Positions 1 to 5,898 of a stretch of 7,860 bases of DNA are shown here, in pieces (the first letter of the stretch is position 1; each line of letters begins with the position of its first letter). A model generated the notes under the pieces. It ran no database searches, had not been told where the DNA came from, and worked only from the letters and a program-made list of their open reading frames with translations. The stretch spans positions 2,164-10,023 of the forward strand of contig DOIV01000041.1 of NCBI GenBank assembly GCA_003511845.1. Reading direction: 5' to 3'. The DNA is from Flavobacteriaceae bacterium. Lineage in GTDB: Bacteria > Bacteroidota > Bacteroidia > Flavobacteriales > Flavobacteriaceae. The position numbers and the translations under genes are program-made.

Positions 1-648
1 ATGGAAAAAGATTTAAGCAATTATAGAAAAAGCTATCAAAAGGATGCTCTCTTAGAAAATAACACGCCAGAAAACCCAATAGAATTATTTAGAGATTGGT
101 TTTTGATTGCTGATCAAGACGATAGTGTTCATGAAGCAAATGCTATGAATTTATCAACTATTGGTCTGGATGGTTACCCTAAAAACAGAGTAGTTTTATT
201 GAAAAAATTTACTTGGGAAGGTTTTATTTTTTATACCAATTACCAATCTGAAAAAGGAAAGGCAATAGCTAACAACCCTAATGTATGTCTCTCCTTTTTT
301 TGGCAAGGTTTAGAGCAACAAATTATTATTAAAGGTGTGGCTGAAAAATTGCCTGAGAATTTATCAGATGGTTATTTTGAAAGCAGACCAGACGGTAGTA
401 AACTAGGAGCTTGGGCATCCAATCAAAGTCAAATAGTTAGCTCTAGAGAAACTTTAGACACCTCGTTACAGAACTACGAAAACCAATTCCGAAATAGTGA
501 AATACCAAGACCTAAACATTGGGGAGGTTATCTTATAAAACCAATAAGTATTGAATTTTGGCAAGGCAGACCGAACCGAATGCATGATAGAATACGTTAT
601 ACCTTACAAAAAGATTATCACTGGAAAAAAGAAAGATTGGCTCCATAA
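1..648 (+). CDS. pdxH: Pyridoxamine 5'-phosphate oxidase (PdxH)
   Basis: This FMN-dependent cytosolic enzyme oxidises pyridoxine or pyridoxamine 5'-phosphate to pyridoxal 5'-phosphate with O2, the last step of PLP synthesis and salvage. At 215 residues it has the usual family length. Visible family blocks are RVVLLK (63-68) and FYTNYQSEKG (77-86) at the FMN site, SRPDGSKLGAWAS (128-140) at the substrate site, and the C-terminal signature IEFWQGRPNRMHDR (184-197), ending in RLAP. A block usually written ERQV reads EQQI here (105-108): the Gln is kept and the preceding Arg is replaced. The ATG is the first base of the window, so its promoter and ribosome binding site cannot be seen. It is followed by a 122-bp gap and is probably not cotranscribed with the next gene, which has its own promoter candidate. 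The family assignment is secure. Confidence 0.96.
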   Translation: MEKDLSNYRKSYQKDALLENNTPENPIELFRDWFLIADQDDSVHEANAMNLSTIGLDGYPKNRVVLLKKFTWEGFIFYTNYQSEKGKAIANNPNVCLSFFWQGLEQQIIIKGVAEKLPENLSDGYFESRPDGSKLGAWASNQSQIVSSRETLDTSLQNYENQFRNSEIPRPKHWGGYLIKPISIEFWQGRPNRMHDRIRYTLQKDYHWKKERLAP

Positions 649-668
649 TTAATTGAAATTTCAAAAAA

Positions 669-692
669 TATTCCAAATTCCAATTAGGAATA
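669..692. other. Weak hairpin behind pdxH
   Basis: The six-base arms TATTCC (669-674) and GGAATA (687-692) are perfectly complementary around an A+T-rich 12-base loop. The hairpin lies about 20 bp behind the pdxH stop and could help end its transcript. No T-run follows on the + strand; the A-run at 663-668 would give a T-run only for transcription in the other direction, where no gene ends. This is a weak call that could be chance in such A+T-rich DNA. Confidence 0.2.
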
Positions 693-720
693 AAATTATA
701 AAATACAAGATAAAAACACA

Positions 721-748
721 TTTGATTATAAATTAATCATTATATTTG
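721..748 (+). promoter_or_regulatory. Bacteroidetes-type promoter for sixA-ppx
   Basis: TATATTTG at 741-748 matches the Bacteroidetes -7 consensus TAnnTTTG exactly, and TTTG at 721-724 can serve as the -33 element. The spacer is 16 bases, slightly under the 17-23 usually quoted for Flavobacterium. Transcription would begin a few bases downstream and leave a short leader before the ATG at 771. The position directly ahead of the sixA-like gene supports the call; no experiment does. Confidence 0.5.
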
Positions 749-770
749 ACTATCAATTAGTAGTTAATAC

Positions 771-1259
771 ATGAAAACTTTATACATCGTCCGTCACGCA
801 AAATCATCTTGGGAGTATGACGGTATAAAAGACATTGATAGACCGCTTAAAAAAAGAGGAATTAATGATGCTTACCTAATTTCAAAAGTTTTAAAAAATC
901 AAGTTGATTGCCCAAGTGTGTTTGTCTCTAGCTGTGCAAATAGAGCTTTGCATACTGCCATGATTTTCAGTTATACTTTTAACTACCCGTTAGCAAACCT
1001 TAAAATAAGTAAGTCATTATACAGTTTTAGTGATGGATATTTGATAAAAACAGTTAAAGCATTAGATGATAGTTTTGATTCTGCAATCATATTCAGTCAC
1101 GATCATGGAATCAATACTTTTGTAAATACTTTTGGTAACAAGCCACTTGCACATGTATCTACTTGTGGAGTAATTGGAATTAAATTTAAAGACAAGCATT
1201 GGAAAAACATAAAAAAAGGAGATACTTTTTTAACAGAGTTCCCTAAATTTCACAAATAA
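771..1259 (+). CDS. SixA-type phosphohistidine phosphatase (histidine phosphatase family)
   Basis: A 162-residue single-domain member of the histidine phosphatase (phosphoglycerate-mutase-like) superfamily. RHAKSSW at residues 8-14 contains the catalytic His9 that becomes phosphorylated. DRPLKKRG (23-30), the Arg58 block SSCANRALHTA (53-63) and the second catalytic His in SHDHG (109-113) complete the active site; the last block is usually GHNPG. E. coli SixA removes phosphate from phosphohistidine in phosphotransfer proteins. Small Bacteroidetes relatives carry the same name, but their substrates are largely unproven. The protein has no signal peptide and should be cytosolic. The ATG at 771 puts the RHG-type motif at the usual N-terminal position. 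It lies 11 bp ahead of the Ppx/GppA gene, which suggests cotranscription and a phosphate-related role. The family is secure, the substrate is inferred. Confidence 0.9.
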   Translation: MKTLYIVRHAKSSWEYDGIKDIDRPLKKRGINDAYLISKVLKNQVDCPSVFVSSCANRALHTAMIFSYTFNYPLANLKISKSLYSFSDGYLIKTVKALDDSFDSAIIFSHDHGINTFVNTFGNKPLAHVSTCGVIGIKFKDKHWKNIKKGDTFLTEFPKFHK

Positions 1260-1270
1260 ACTTTTAAGCT

Positions 1271-2164
1271 TTGAAAATAAAAAAATATGCTGCAATTGAT
1301 ATCGGATCTAATGCCGTACGCCTTTTAATTTCTAATATTATTATTGAAGAAGGCAAAGAACCTCAGTATAAAAAATCAGCATTGATACGCGTCCCTATCC
1401 GTTTAGGAGCAGATGCTTTCGTAAAAGGCAAAATCAGCAAAGACAATACACAGCGAATGCTTGATGCCATGAATGCTTTTAAATTACTGATGAAAGTACA
1501 TGGCGTAAAGAAATTTAAAGCCTGTGCCACCTCTGCAATGCGAGAGGCAAAAAATGGTGAAAAAATTGCGGAAAAAATTCTTGATAAAACTGGTATTTCT
1601 ATCGACATCATTGGCGGAAAAAGAGAAGCTGAAATTATATTTTCAACTGATTTAAATACATTAATTGAAAATAATGCTTCCTATTTATATGTAGATGTTG
1701 GTGGTGGTAGCACAGAGCTTACTGTTTTTTCAAACGGAAAATTAATCTCATCTAAGTCTTTTAAAATGGGTACTGTTCGTTTATTGAATAATGATAAGGC
1801 AACCAATACGCTTATTTTTGACAAGGTTGAAAAATGGATTAAAGAACATACCAAAGATTTAAAAAAAATCACCTTAATCGGCTCAGGAGGAAATATCAAT
1901 AAGGTGTTTAAAATGTCTGGAAGACCTCAAGACAAACCCTTGTCTTATATTTATTTAAAAGCACATTACGAATTTTTAAAACAGATGACTTATGACCAAC
2001 GCATTACAGAATTGGGCATGAATCCCGATAGAGCTGATGTTATTATACCAGCAACTAAAATCTATATTTCAGCCATGAGGTGGAGCAAAGCTAAACAAAT
2101 TTACGTGCCTAAAATCGGACTTGCAGATGGGATTATTAGAAGTTTATATTTGGGTAAATTATAA
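1271..2164 (+). CDS. Ppx/GppA family phosphatase (exopolyphosphatase-like), TTG start
   Basis: This 297-residue protein is a short, single-module member of the actin-fold (ASKHA) Ppx/GppA family, which hydrolyses polyphosphate ends or pppGpp; it lacks the extra C-terminal domains of E. coli Ppx. Phosphate-binding and family motifs are DIGSNAVRLL (10-19), ATSAMREAKNG (86-96), GGKREAEI (115-122), VDVGGGSTEL (141-150) and GSGGNINK (204-211), with the C-terminal PKIGLADGII block. The start is forced: the first motif begins at residue 10, an in-frame TAA lies at 1265-1267, and the only usual initiator between them is TTG at 1271. No Shine-Dalgarno sequence precedes it, so translation may be coupled to the sixA-like gene 11 bp upstream. 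Whether it acts on polyphosphate or on pppGpp cannot be told from sequence. Confidence 0.93.
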   Translation: MKIKKYAAIDIGSNAVRLLISNIIIEEGKEPQYKKSALIRVPIRLGADAFVKGKISKDNTQRMLDAMNAFKLLMKVHGVKKFKACATSAMREAKNGEKIAEKILDKTGISIDIIGGKREAEIIFSTDLNTLIENNASYLYVDVGGGSTELTVFSNGKLISSKSFKMGTVRLLNNDKATNTLIFDKVEKWIKEHTKDLKKITLIGSGGNINKVFKMSGRPQDKPLSYIYLKAHYEFLKQMTYDQRITELGMNPDRADVIIPATKIYISAMRWSKAKQIYVPKIGLADGIIRSLYLGKL

Positions 2165-2179
2165 ATAATTTCACCTTTT
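2153..2179 (+). terminator. Possible terminator at the convergent ppx / HD-gene junction
   Basis: GGTAAATTA (2153-2161) pairs with TAATTT-C-ACC (2166-2175), nine pairs with one bulged C, around a TAAA loop. Four Ts follow at 2176-2179. The hairpin covers the stop codons of both convergent genes, which are only 6 bp apart. The shape fits a weak intrinsic terminator for the + strand transcript. The stem is mostly A-T, so it may be fortuitous. Confidence 0.35.
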
Positions 2180-2701
2180 AAACATCGGCAAAGGGTTCAA
2201 AGGATGCTTTACAAAATATTTGAGTGATTGTTTTACCAAAAACCAATGAAACCCTTTGTTTACAATTTGCTTTTGAATTGACTTATATGCAGATTTATCC
2301 AAACCAAAGCGTTTTACTCCCATAATAACATCTATCCAATCTGCCTTTCTAAAAATTTCTACCGTTTTTTGAAACTCACCTTTATAAATACTCATTTTAT
2401 GATGATTGTCTATCAATAAAGCTATTTATTTTGTCCAATCTTGTCTGTTAATTTCTTTAAGGTAATCACTTGCTTGTTTTATGGAAGGTTCTAAATAATC
2501 AAAAGAATGTGTCCAAATACCAATATCATGAAACGCAGCAGCAATGGCATATTTTTCATAATTATTTTTATCATCCTCAAAAAGAATAGCATAATTATAA
2601 ATACGGTAAACATGATTTTTATAGACTTGAAAATCGCCTTTTAAAACCTTTTTGTAACTTGTTAAAATTCTATCAATTATTTCATTCTCTATAATTATCA
2701 C
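2171..2701 (-). pseudogene. HD-domain hydrolase gene interrupted by an in-frame TAA
   Basis: Read from the GTG at 2701 the frame spans 177 codons including the terminal TGA, but codon 92 (2428-2426) is TAA. Both halves are in the same frame, so a single base change restores a 176-residue protein. HD metal-dependent phosphohydrolases use His...HisAsp...Asp. Here His30 and His58-Asp59 (AAAFHDIGIW) lie before the stop, while NHHK (99-102) and the last ligand Asp121 (KADWIDV) lie after it. The 91-residue product would therefore lack a metal ligand. The GTG overlaps the TGA of the DUF4442 gene (GTGA, 2701-2698), as expected for the last gene of an operon. Reinitiation could occur at TTG 2416 or ATG 2395, giving a fragment without the HD pair. 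Substrate is unknown. A sequencing error or a true recent nonsense mutation are both possible; readthrough is less likely. Confidence 0.8.
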
Positions 2702-3195
2702 CTTTTTCTAGATTTATAATACGTTTTATCTGCAATATAAATGGTTTTTATAATCTCAGCGTAAACTTTTGCTTCTTTATCTTCAAATTGAACAGGTAAG
2801 TCAATATCATATGAGCCATACTGTTTTACCTTTTCTTTAATTTCATCAAGAATTTCATTGGTAATTACAAAACGTGCATAAACCGTTTTTTGAATCGGTC
2901 TTTTGAATTTTATTTGTGCAGCTTTATCCCAAACCACATATTCTTTTCCTAATATTTTCATGAGTTGAATCATATAAAACGGATCAGTAGATGCATAAAT
3001 ACTTCCGCCAAAAACAGTACCTACATAATTTCTTGTCCGCCAACTCAAAGGCAGTCTGACATGAATTTCTCGCCAATCATCAGAAATAAAACTTACCTTC
3101 CCTCCTGTTCCTCTTATGGCTGGAAATAAATTAAAGGCAAATCGTTTTACTTTTGATTTGAAATTTTCTTCTTTATTAGTTTTGAATCTTTTCAT
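2698..3195 (-). CDS. DUF4442 domain protein (hot-dog fold, thioesterase-like)
   Basis: A 165-residue protein recognised by the DUF4442 pattern RNYVGTVFGGSIYASTDPFY (55-74) followed by VWDKAAQIKFKRP (88-100). The family has a hot-dog fold related to acyl-CoA thioesterases of the PaaI/YiiD type, and the FGG-x-x-YA-x-x-D segment corresponds to the helix that carries the active site in those enzymes. A thioesterase activity is an inference from fold; no substrate is established. No signal peptide or membrane segment is seen. The ATG at 3195 is 8 bp behind the DinB-like gene, and the TGA overlaps the GTG of the HD gene by three bases, so the three are very likely cotranscribed. The C-terminus is rich in Lys and Arg (KSRKR). 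Confidence 0.88.
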   Translation of the reverse strand: MKRFKTNKEENFKSKVKRFAFNLFPAIRGTGGKVSFISDDWREIHVRLPLSWRTRNYVGTVFGGSIYASTDPFYMIQLMKILGKEYVVWDKAAQIKFKRPIQKTVYARFVITNEILDEIKEKVKQYGSYDIDLPVQFEDKEAKVYAEIIKTIYIADKTYYKSRKR

Positions 3196-3203
3196 AAAAA
3201 TTA

Positions 3204-3731
3204 CTACTTATTTTTTAATGCTTTCTTTATCAATTCATCATGGTGTTTTACGTGATAACTAGTAAAATATAATAGTTCTCTTAATGTCAATTTCCCTAAA
3301 AGAGGATGCGGTAAAATGTAAAAATCCAGATCCTTTTCTGAAAATTTTAGTGCTCTTTTACACAATTTATCTACCTTTTTATGCAGAAGTTTAATAGCCT
3401 TTTCTTTTTTAGAGAAATTTATAATCTCAGGTTGAAATCTACTTGGTGTTGGTTTTGCAGTCTTTAATTTTTCTAAATATTTATCTATCAAAACTTCTGG
3501 AGTTCTAGAATTTCTATTCGCCATACCAAATTTACTTTTTAATATAAATTTAGGCACACCAAATGCCTTTGTGAGTACTGCTACACTTTTAATAATATGA
3601 TCTAAATGCTGTCCTGCATTCCATTTCTCTTGAAATGAAAATTCATATTCATCAACAGGCAGATCGTCTATAAAATTAGTTAAATTATTATGATTTTCTT
3701 TAAGCTTTTTGATAATTTGTTTTGTATCCAT
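3204..3731 (-). CDS. DinB-fold protein (DinB_2-like putative metalloenzyme)
   Basis: A 175-residue, mostly helical protein of the DinB/YfiT-like four-helix-bundle superfamily, whose members bind a divalent metal through three histidines; some act as thiol-dependent transferases (bacillithiol or mycothiol). Candidate ligands are His42 or His45 in GQHLDHIIKS and His160 with His163 or His164 in YHVKHHDEL near the C-terminus, the usual spacing for the family. The W-N-A-G-Q-H block (37-42) is typical of the subgroup. I chose the ATG at 3731. TTG codons at 3749 and 3746 are in frame six and five codons further upstream, and AAAAGG (3759-3754) sits 4 and 7 bases before them, so a slightly longer protein is possible. 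It is 8 bp ahead of the DUF4442 gene and 49 bp behind the PPOX-like gene. The actual reaction is unknown. Confidence 0.85.
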   Translation of the reverse strand: MDTKQIIKKLKENHNNLTNFIDDLPVDEYEFSFQEKWNAGQHLDHIIKSVAVLTKAFGVPKFILKSKFGMANRNSRTPEVLIDKYLEKLKTAKPTPSRFQPEIINFSKKEKAIKLLHKKVDKLCKRALKFSEKDLDFYILPHPLLGKLTLRELLYFTSYHVKHHDELIKKALKNK

Positions 3732-3747
3732 TTCAAATCGTTTCAAC

Positions 3748-3767
3748 AATATACCTTTTAGTACATT
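3748..3767. promoter_or_regulatory. Second, imperfect TetR-operator-like site ahead of the DinB-like gene
   Basis: AATATACC (3748-3755), four bases, then AGTACATT (3760-3767). Compared with the inverted repeat in front of tetR, the first arm matches 8 of 8, the spacer has the same length, and the second arm matches 6 of 8. It lies in the only gap of notable size inside the TetR-led run of genes. It could mark an internal regulated promoter. The same half-site also occurs by chance at 7121-7128 in a coding region without a second arm, so the call is tentative. Confidence 0.35.
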
Positions 3768-3780
3768 ATTAATTAAATAT

Positions 3781-4266
3781 TTATATTGACCGTGTCATTT
3801 TACCTATATTAATTTTTTCTACTTTAGCAAAAGTAATATCTCGCACCACTTCCATATCTCGCCATAAATATGTATTTTCCTTTAAACCTTTTGTACTCCT
3901 CATCCTTCTATCCAATCTTTTAACCTCTTTATCTGTTGCCTTTCTTCGTTCTCCTAAGACACCATACAATTTTAAAGCAGGGTACTCTTTAAACTTAACT
4001 TTAAACAATGATTTAATCCAAAACCATCGATTGCTATTTACACCCAACACACAGATATTGTTATTTTGCTCAGCATGTTTAGGTAATTTTGAAGTGAATT
4101 TTTCAAAGTAAAACCCTGTTTGATCTTTATTTAAAAATAAAGACCCAATAGGTGTTACTGTTGGATGATTATTGTCATCAACAGATGCAATAGACACATG
4201 CAAACAAGACTTAAAACTCTTACTAAAGTGTATTCTAATACGCTTCCAGTTTGTTTTTATATCCAT
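3781..4266 (-). CDS. Pyridoxamine 5'-phosphate oxidase family (split-barrel flavin-binding) protein
   Basis: A 161-residue protein with the N-terminal pattern of the PPOX split-barrel superfamily: SKSFKSCLHVSIASVDD, then HPTVTPIGSLFLNKD (34-48), then GFYFEKFTSKLPKHAEQN (51-68), and a hydrophobic strand ICVLGVN. Such proteins bind FMN or F420 or, in some cases, haem, and act as small oxidoreductases; many remain uncharacterised. It lacks the C-terminal substrate signature that marks true PdxH, so it is not a second copy of the enzyme encoded at 1-648. The basic second half (RRKATDKEVKRLDRRMRSTKG) is unusual and of unknown meaning. The ATG at 4266 lies 3 bp behind the tetR stop, so it is almost certainly cotranscribed with, and a prime candidate target of, that regulator. 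Function within the superfamily is unresolved. Confidence 0.8.
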   Translation of the reverse strand: MDIKTNWKRIRIHFSKSFKSCLHVSIASVDDNNHPTVTPIGSLFLNKDQTGFYFEKFTSKLPKHAEQNNNICVLGVNSNRWFWIKSLFKVKFKEYPALKLYGVLGERRKATDKEVKRLDRRMRSTKGLKENTYLWRDMEVVRDITFAKVEKINIGKMTRSI

Positions 4267-4269
4267 AGC

Positions 4270-4866
4270 TTAAACTTGTAATTCTGTTTGTATCATACTA
4301 TCAATATGACTCATCATATCTAGCAAATAGCAATCATCTTTCAACATTACCGAAGTAAACACTGAACCTTCAATTAAAGAAAAAATTCTACCTCCATAGA
4401 CTTCTGGCTCAACAGTATTCTTTATCTCCCCTAGCTCTATTCCTTTTTTAATGGTTGCTGAAATACTCCCTTGTAATTTTTTGATAACGTATTTTACTCG
4501 TTTAAATAATTCAGGATTGGTATTGTTAGCATCGATCCCAACATTTAAAATTGGGCAACCTCCAAAATTGATATTGTATTTGTAATATTCCCTAAAAAAA
4601 TTAGTCAATGCAAATAAGCGAGCGATAGGCGAATCTATATTCTTTAGAATGGCAGCAATTTTATCTAAAACATATTTTATATTATAGTTAAAAGCTTCTA
4701 AAGCCAATTCTTCTTTGTTTGTGAAGTTTCCATAAATAGCTCCTTTTGTTAAGCCTGTAGCTTTTGTTAAAACAGACATACTTGTGCCGCTATACCCATT
4801 TTTATTAAATATTGGAGCTACTGTTTCTAAGATAAATTGACGTGTTTTTTCTGCTTTTGTTATCAT
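4270..4866 (-). CDS. TetR/AcrR family transcriptional regulator
   Basis: A 198-residue repressor-type protein. The N-terminal TetR_N domain is clear: the helix-turn-helix covers about residues 28-48 (TSMSVLTKATGLTKGAIYGNF) and is followed by the usual NKEELALEAF helix. The C-terminal ligand-binding half contains GGCPILNVGIDANNTNPEL (102-120), a pattern seen in NemR/AcuR-like TetR proteins. Cys104 lies at a spot comparable with the redox- or electrophile-reactive cysteine of NemR, which would be an interesting sensing residue, though this is only an analogy. The gene leads a run of four more leftward genes and is preceded by an inverted repeat at 4886-4907, which suggests autoregulation. The ATG at 4866 fits the normal TetR N-terminus; there is no obvious Shine-Dalgarno sequence. 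Ligand is unknown. Confidence 0.94.
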   Translation of the reverse strand: MITKAEKTRQFILETVAPIFNKNGYSGTSMSVLTKATGLTKGAIYGNFTNKEELALEAFNYNIKYVLDKIAAILKNIDSPIARLFALTNFFREYYKYNINFGGCPILNVGIDANNTNPELFKRVKYVIKKLQGSISATIKKGIELGEIKNTVEPEVYGGRIFSLIEGSVFTSVMLKDDCYLLDMMSHIDSMIQTELQV

Positions 4867-4873
4867 TATAATT

Positions 4874-4881
4874 CAAATATA
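4874..4881 (-). promoter_or_regulatory. Candidate -7 element of the tetR promoter
   Basis: On the - strand TATATTTG (4881-4874) matches the Bacteroidetes TAnnTTTG consensus exactly and is identical to the octamer ahead of the sixA-like gene. Transcription would start only a few bases before the tetR ATG, giving a very short leader. No TTG lies at the standard -33 distance; the nearest TTTG is 31 bases away. The -33 region is occupied by the inverted repeat, a layout expected for repression. Confidence 0.45.
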
Positions 4882-4885
4882 CATA

Positions 4886-4907
4886 AAATATACCGATTGG
4901 TATATTT
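4886..4907. promoter_or_regulatory. Inverted-repeat operator of the TetR regulator
   Basis: AAATATACC (4886-4894) and GGTATATTT (4899-4907) are perfect nine-base inverted repeats around GATT. The inner ATACC-N4-GGTAT core resembles operators often seen for TetR-family proteins. The site is centred about 30 bp ahead of the tetR ATG and just upstream of the candidate -7 octamer, so a bound dimer would block polymerase. Autoregulation of the tetR-led operon is inferred. Confidence 0.7.
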
Positions 4908-4921
4908 ATATTCAAAAAAAA

Positions 4922-5701
4922 TTAAAAAAGATGCTCAATTAATATTCTCAAACCCACAAAAGCAATCAAAACTGCAGTAATTCTTTTTAAAACGATTGGC
5001 GAAATTTTGGTAGCACTTAAACGAGAACCTATCTGACCACCAAAAAATACAGTTAGCATTAGCACCAAAGTAATATTAGGTTCAAAATAAAAATTAGGAT
5101 TCTGGTATTGCCCAATCAAACCAGCAATTGAGTTTACCAAAATAAAAAAACTGGCTGTAGCAGCAATTCGCTTTGGTGTATCCCATTGTGTTAAATGTAA
5201 AATAGGTGCTAAAAAAACACCTCCACCTACACCTACCATTCCAGAAATAAAACCAATAACACCTCCTATAAAGCCATCTTTTAATATAGATTTTTCTTCT
5301 TGTGCTGGCCTACTTTTAATGTAATTAGAAATCAACATCAATAAAGCAGCAATCAATAATGTGACGCCTAATAAAACAAAAAAGAATGCTTTGCTAATCT
5401 TTACATAACCTCCTAAAAAAGCAAAAGGGACACTCAAAAACGCCAATGGCATTATTTTTTTCCAATTAAAATAACCATTCTTAAAATAGACATAAGTACC
5501 TCCACTTACCACAACAATATTACACAAGAGAGAGATTGCTCTAAATTGAATAAAACCCAAACTGGTTAATGCTAAAATAGCCAAATAACTTGAACCTCCT
5601 CCAAAACCAACAGAAGCATACAAAATAGCAACTAAAAAGAAAAGGATTACCAATTCCCATTGATCAAAAAAAACATTCAAAAATTCTGAAAATTCTATCA
5701 T
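4922..5701 (-). CDS. TauE/SafE family sulfite exporter-like permease
   Basis: A 259-residue integral inner-membrane protein of the TauE/SafE (DUF81) family. It shows the internal duplication typical of the family: the first half carries SVGFGGGSS (30-38) and the second half GMVGVGGGVFLAP (154-166), each at the start of a repeat, with about eight hydrophobic segments in total. Characterised relatives export sulfite, sulfoacetate or other organosulfur anions, but most are unassigned and nothing here names the substrate. A polar cytosolic loop (KSRPAQEEKS, about 129-138) separates the halves. The ATG at 5701 starts just before the first membrane segment. It is transcribed towards tetR, ending 55 bp before that gene, but the tetR operator lies between them, so it is probably a separate unit. 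Confidence 0.93.
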   Translation of the reverse strand: MIEFSEFLNVFFDQWELVILFFLVAILYASVGFGGGSSYLAILALTSLGFIQFRAISLLCNIVVVSGGTYVYFKNGYFNWKKIMPLAFLSVPFAFLGGYVKISKAFFFVLLGVTLLIAALLMLISNYIKSRPAQEEKSILKDGFIGGVIGFISGMVGVGGGVFLAPILHLTQWDTPKRIAATASFFILVNSIAGLIGQYQNPNFYFEPNITLVLMLTVFFGGQIGSRLSATKISPIVLKRITAVLIAFVGLRILIEHLF

Positions 5702-5898
5702 AAGATTAAGAAAGGTGTAAATATATTATAAGTTTAATAAAAAAATAGATTTCATGATGTTTTCATAAATATTTGATGAAGATTGACAAAATACAATCAT
5801 AAAATGACGATTTTACAGAAGAATTAAAATAGTAAACACGTTCTATCTCTAAGAATATTTTTATATTGCTAATCTTATATTTAAATTAACCGAACATT
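5702..5898. promoter_or_regulatory. Divergent intergenic region between the tauE/safE-like gene and the symporter genes
   Basis: These 197 A+T-rich bases must hold the promoters of both divergent units. Candidate -7 elements, each with A in place of the final G, are TATATTTA on the - strand (5725-5718) and TATATTTA on the + strand (5876-5883); neither has a clear -33 partner. A short inverted repeat, TTCAT (5762-5766) and ATGAA (5776-5780), lies near the middle. No small gene or convincing RNA was seen. Confidence 0.35.

Noticed and set aside
533..721. A 62-codon open frame on the - strand over the end of pdxH
   Set aside because: It overlaps the conserved C-terminal signature of pdxH, has no family features and no start context.
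1363..1899. Two open frames (82 and 72 codons) on the - strand within the Ppx/GppA gene
   Set aside because: Both lie opposite conserved motifs of the Ppx/GppA protein and are low-information shadow frames.
2171..2416. The 81-codon downstream part of the HD gene as an independent gene starting at TTG 2416
   Set aside because: It is in the same frame as the upstream part, only a stop and three codons away, and contains the missing end of the HD domain, so it is the remainder of one broken gene.
3781..4266. A second pdxH copy
   Set aside because: The protein is shorter and lacks the C-terminal pyridoxamine-phosphate oxidase signature present in the gene at 1-648; only the split-barrel fold is shared.
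4906..4945. An intrinsic terminator behind the TauE/SafE gene
   Set aside because: T-runs are present on the - strand but no G+C-containing stem precedes them.
5783..5805. A sigma70-type promoter (TTGACA and TAAAAT) ahead of the symporter genes
   Set aside because: The spacing is only 11 bases, and E. coli-type promoters are not the norm in Bacteroidota.
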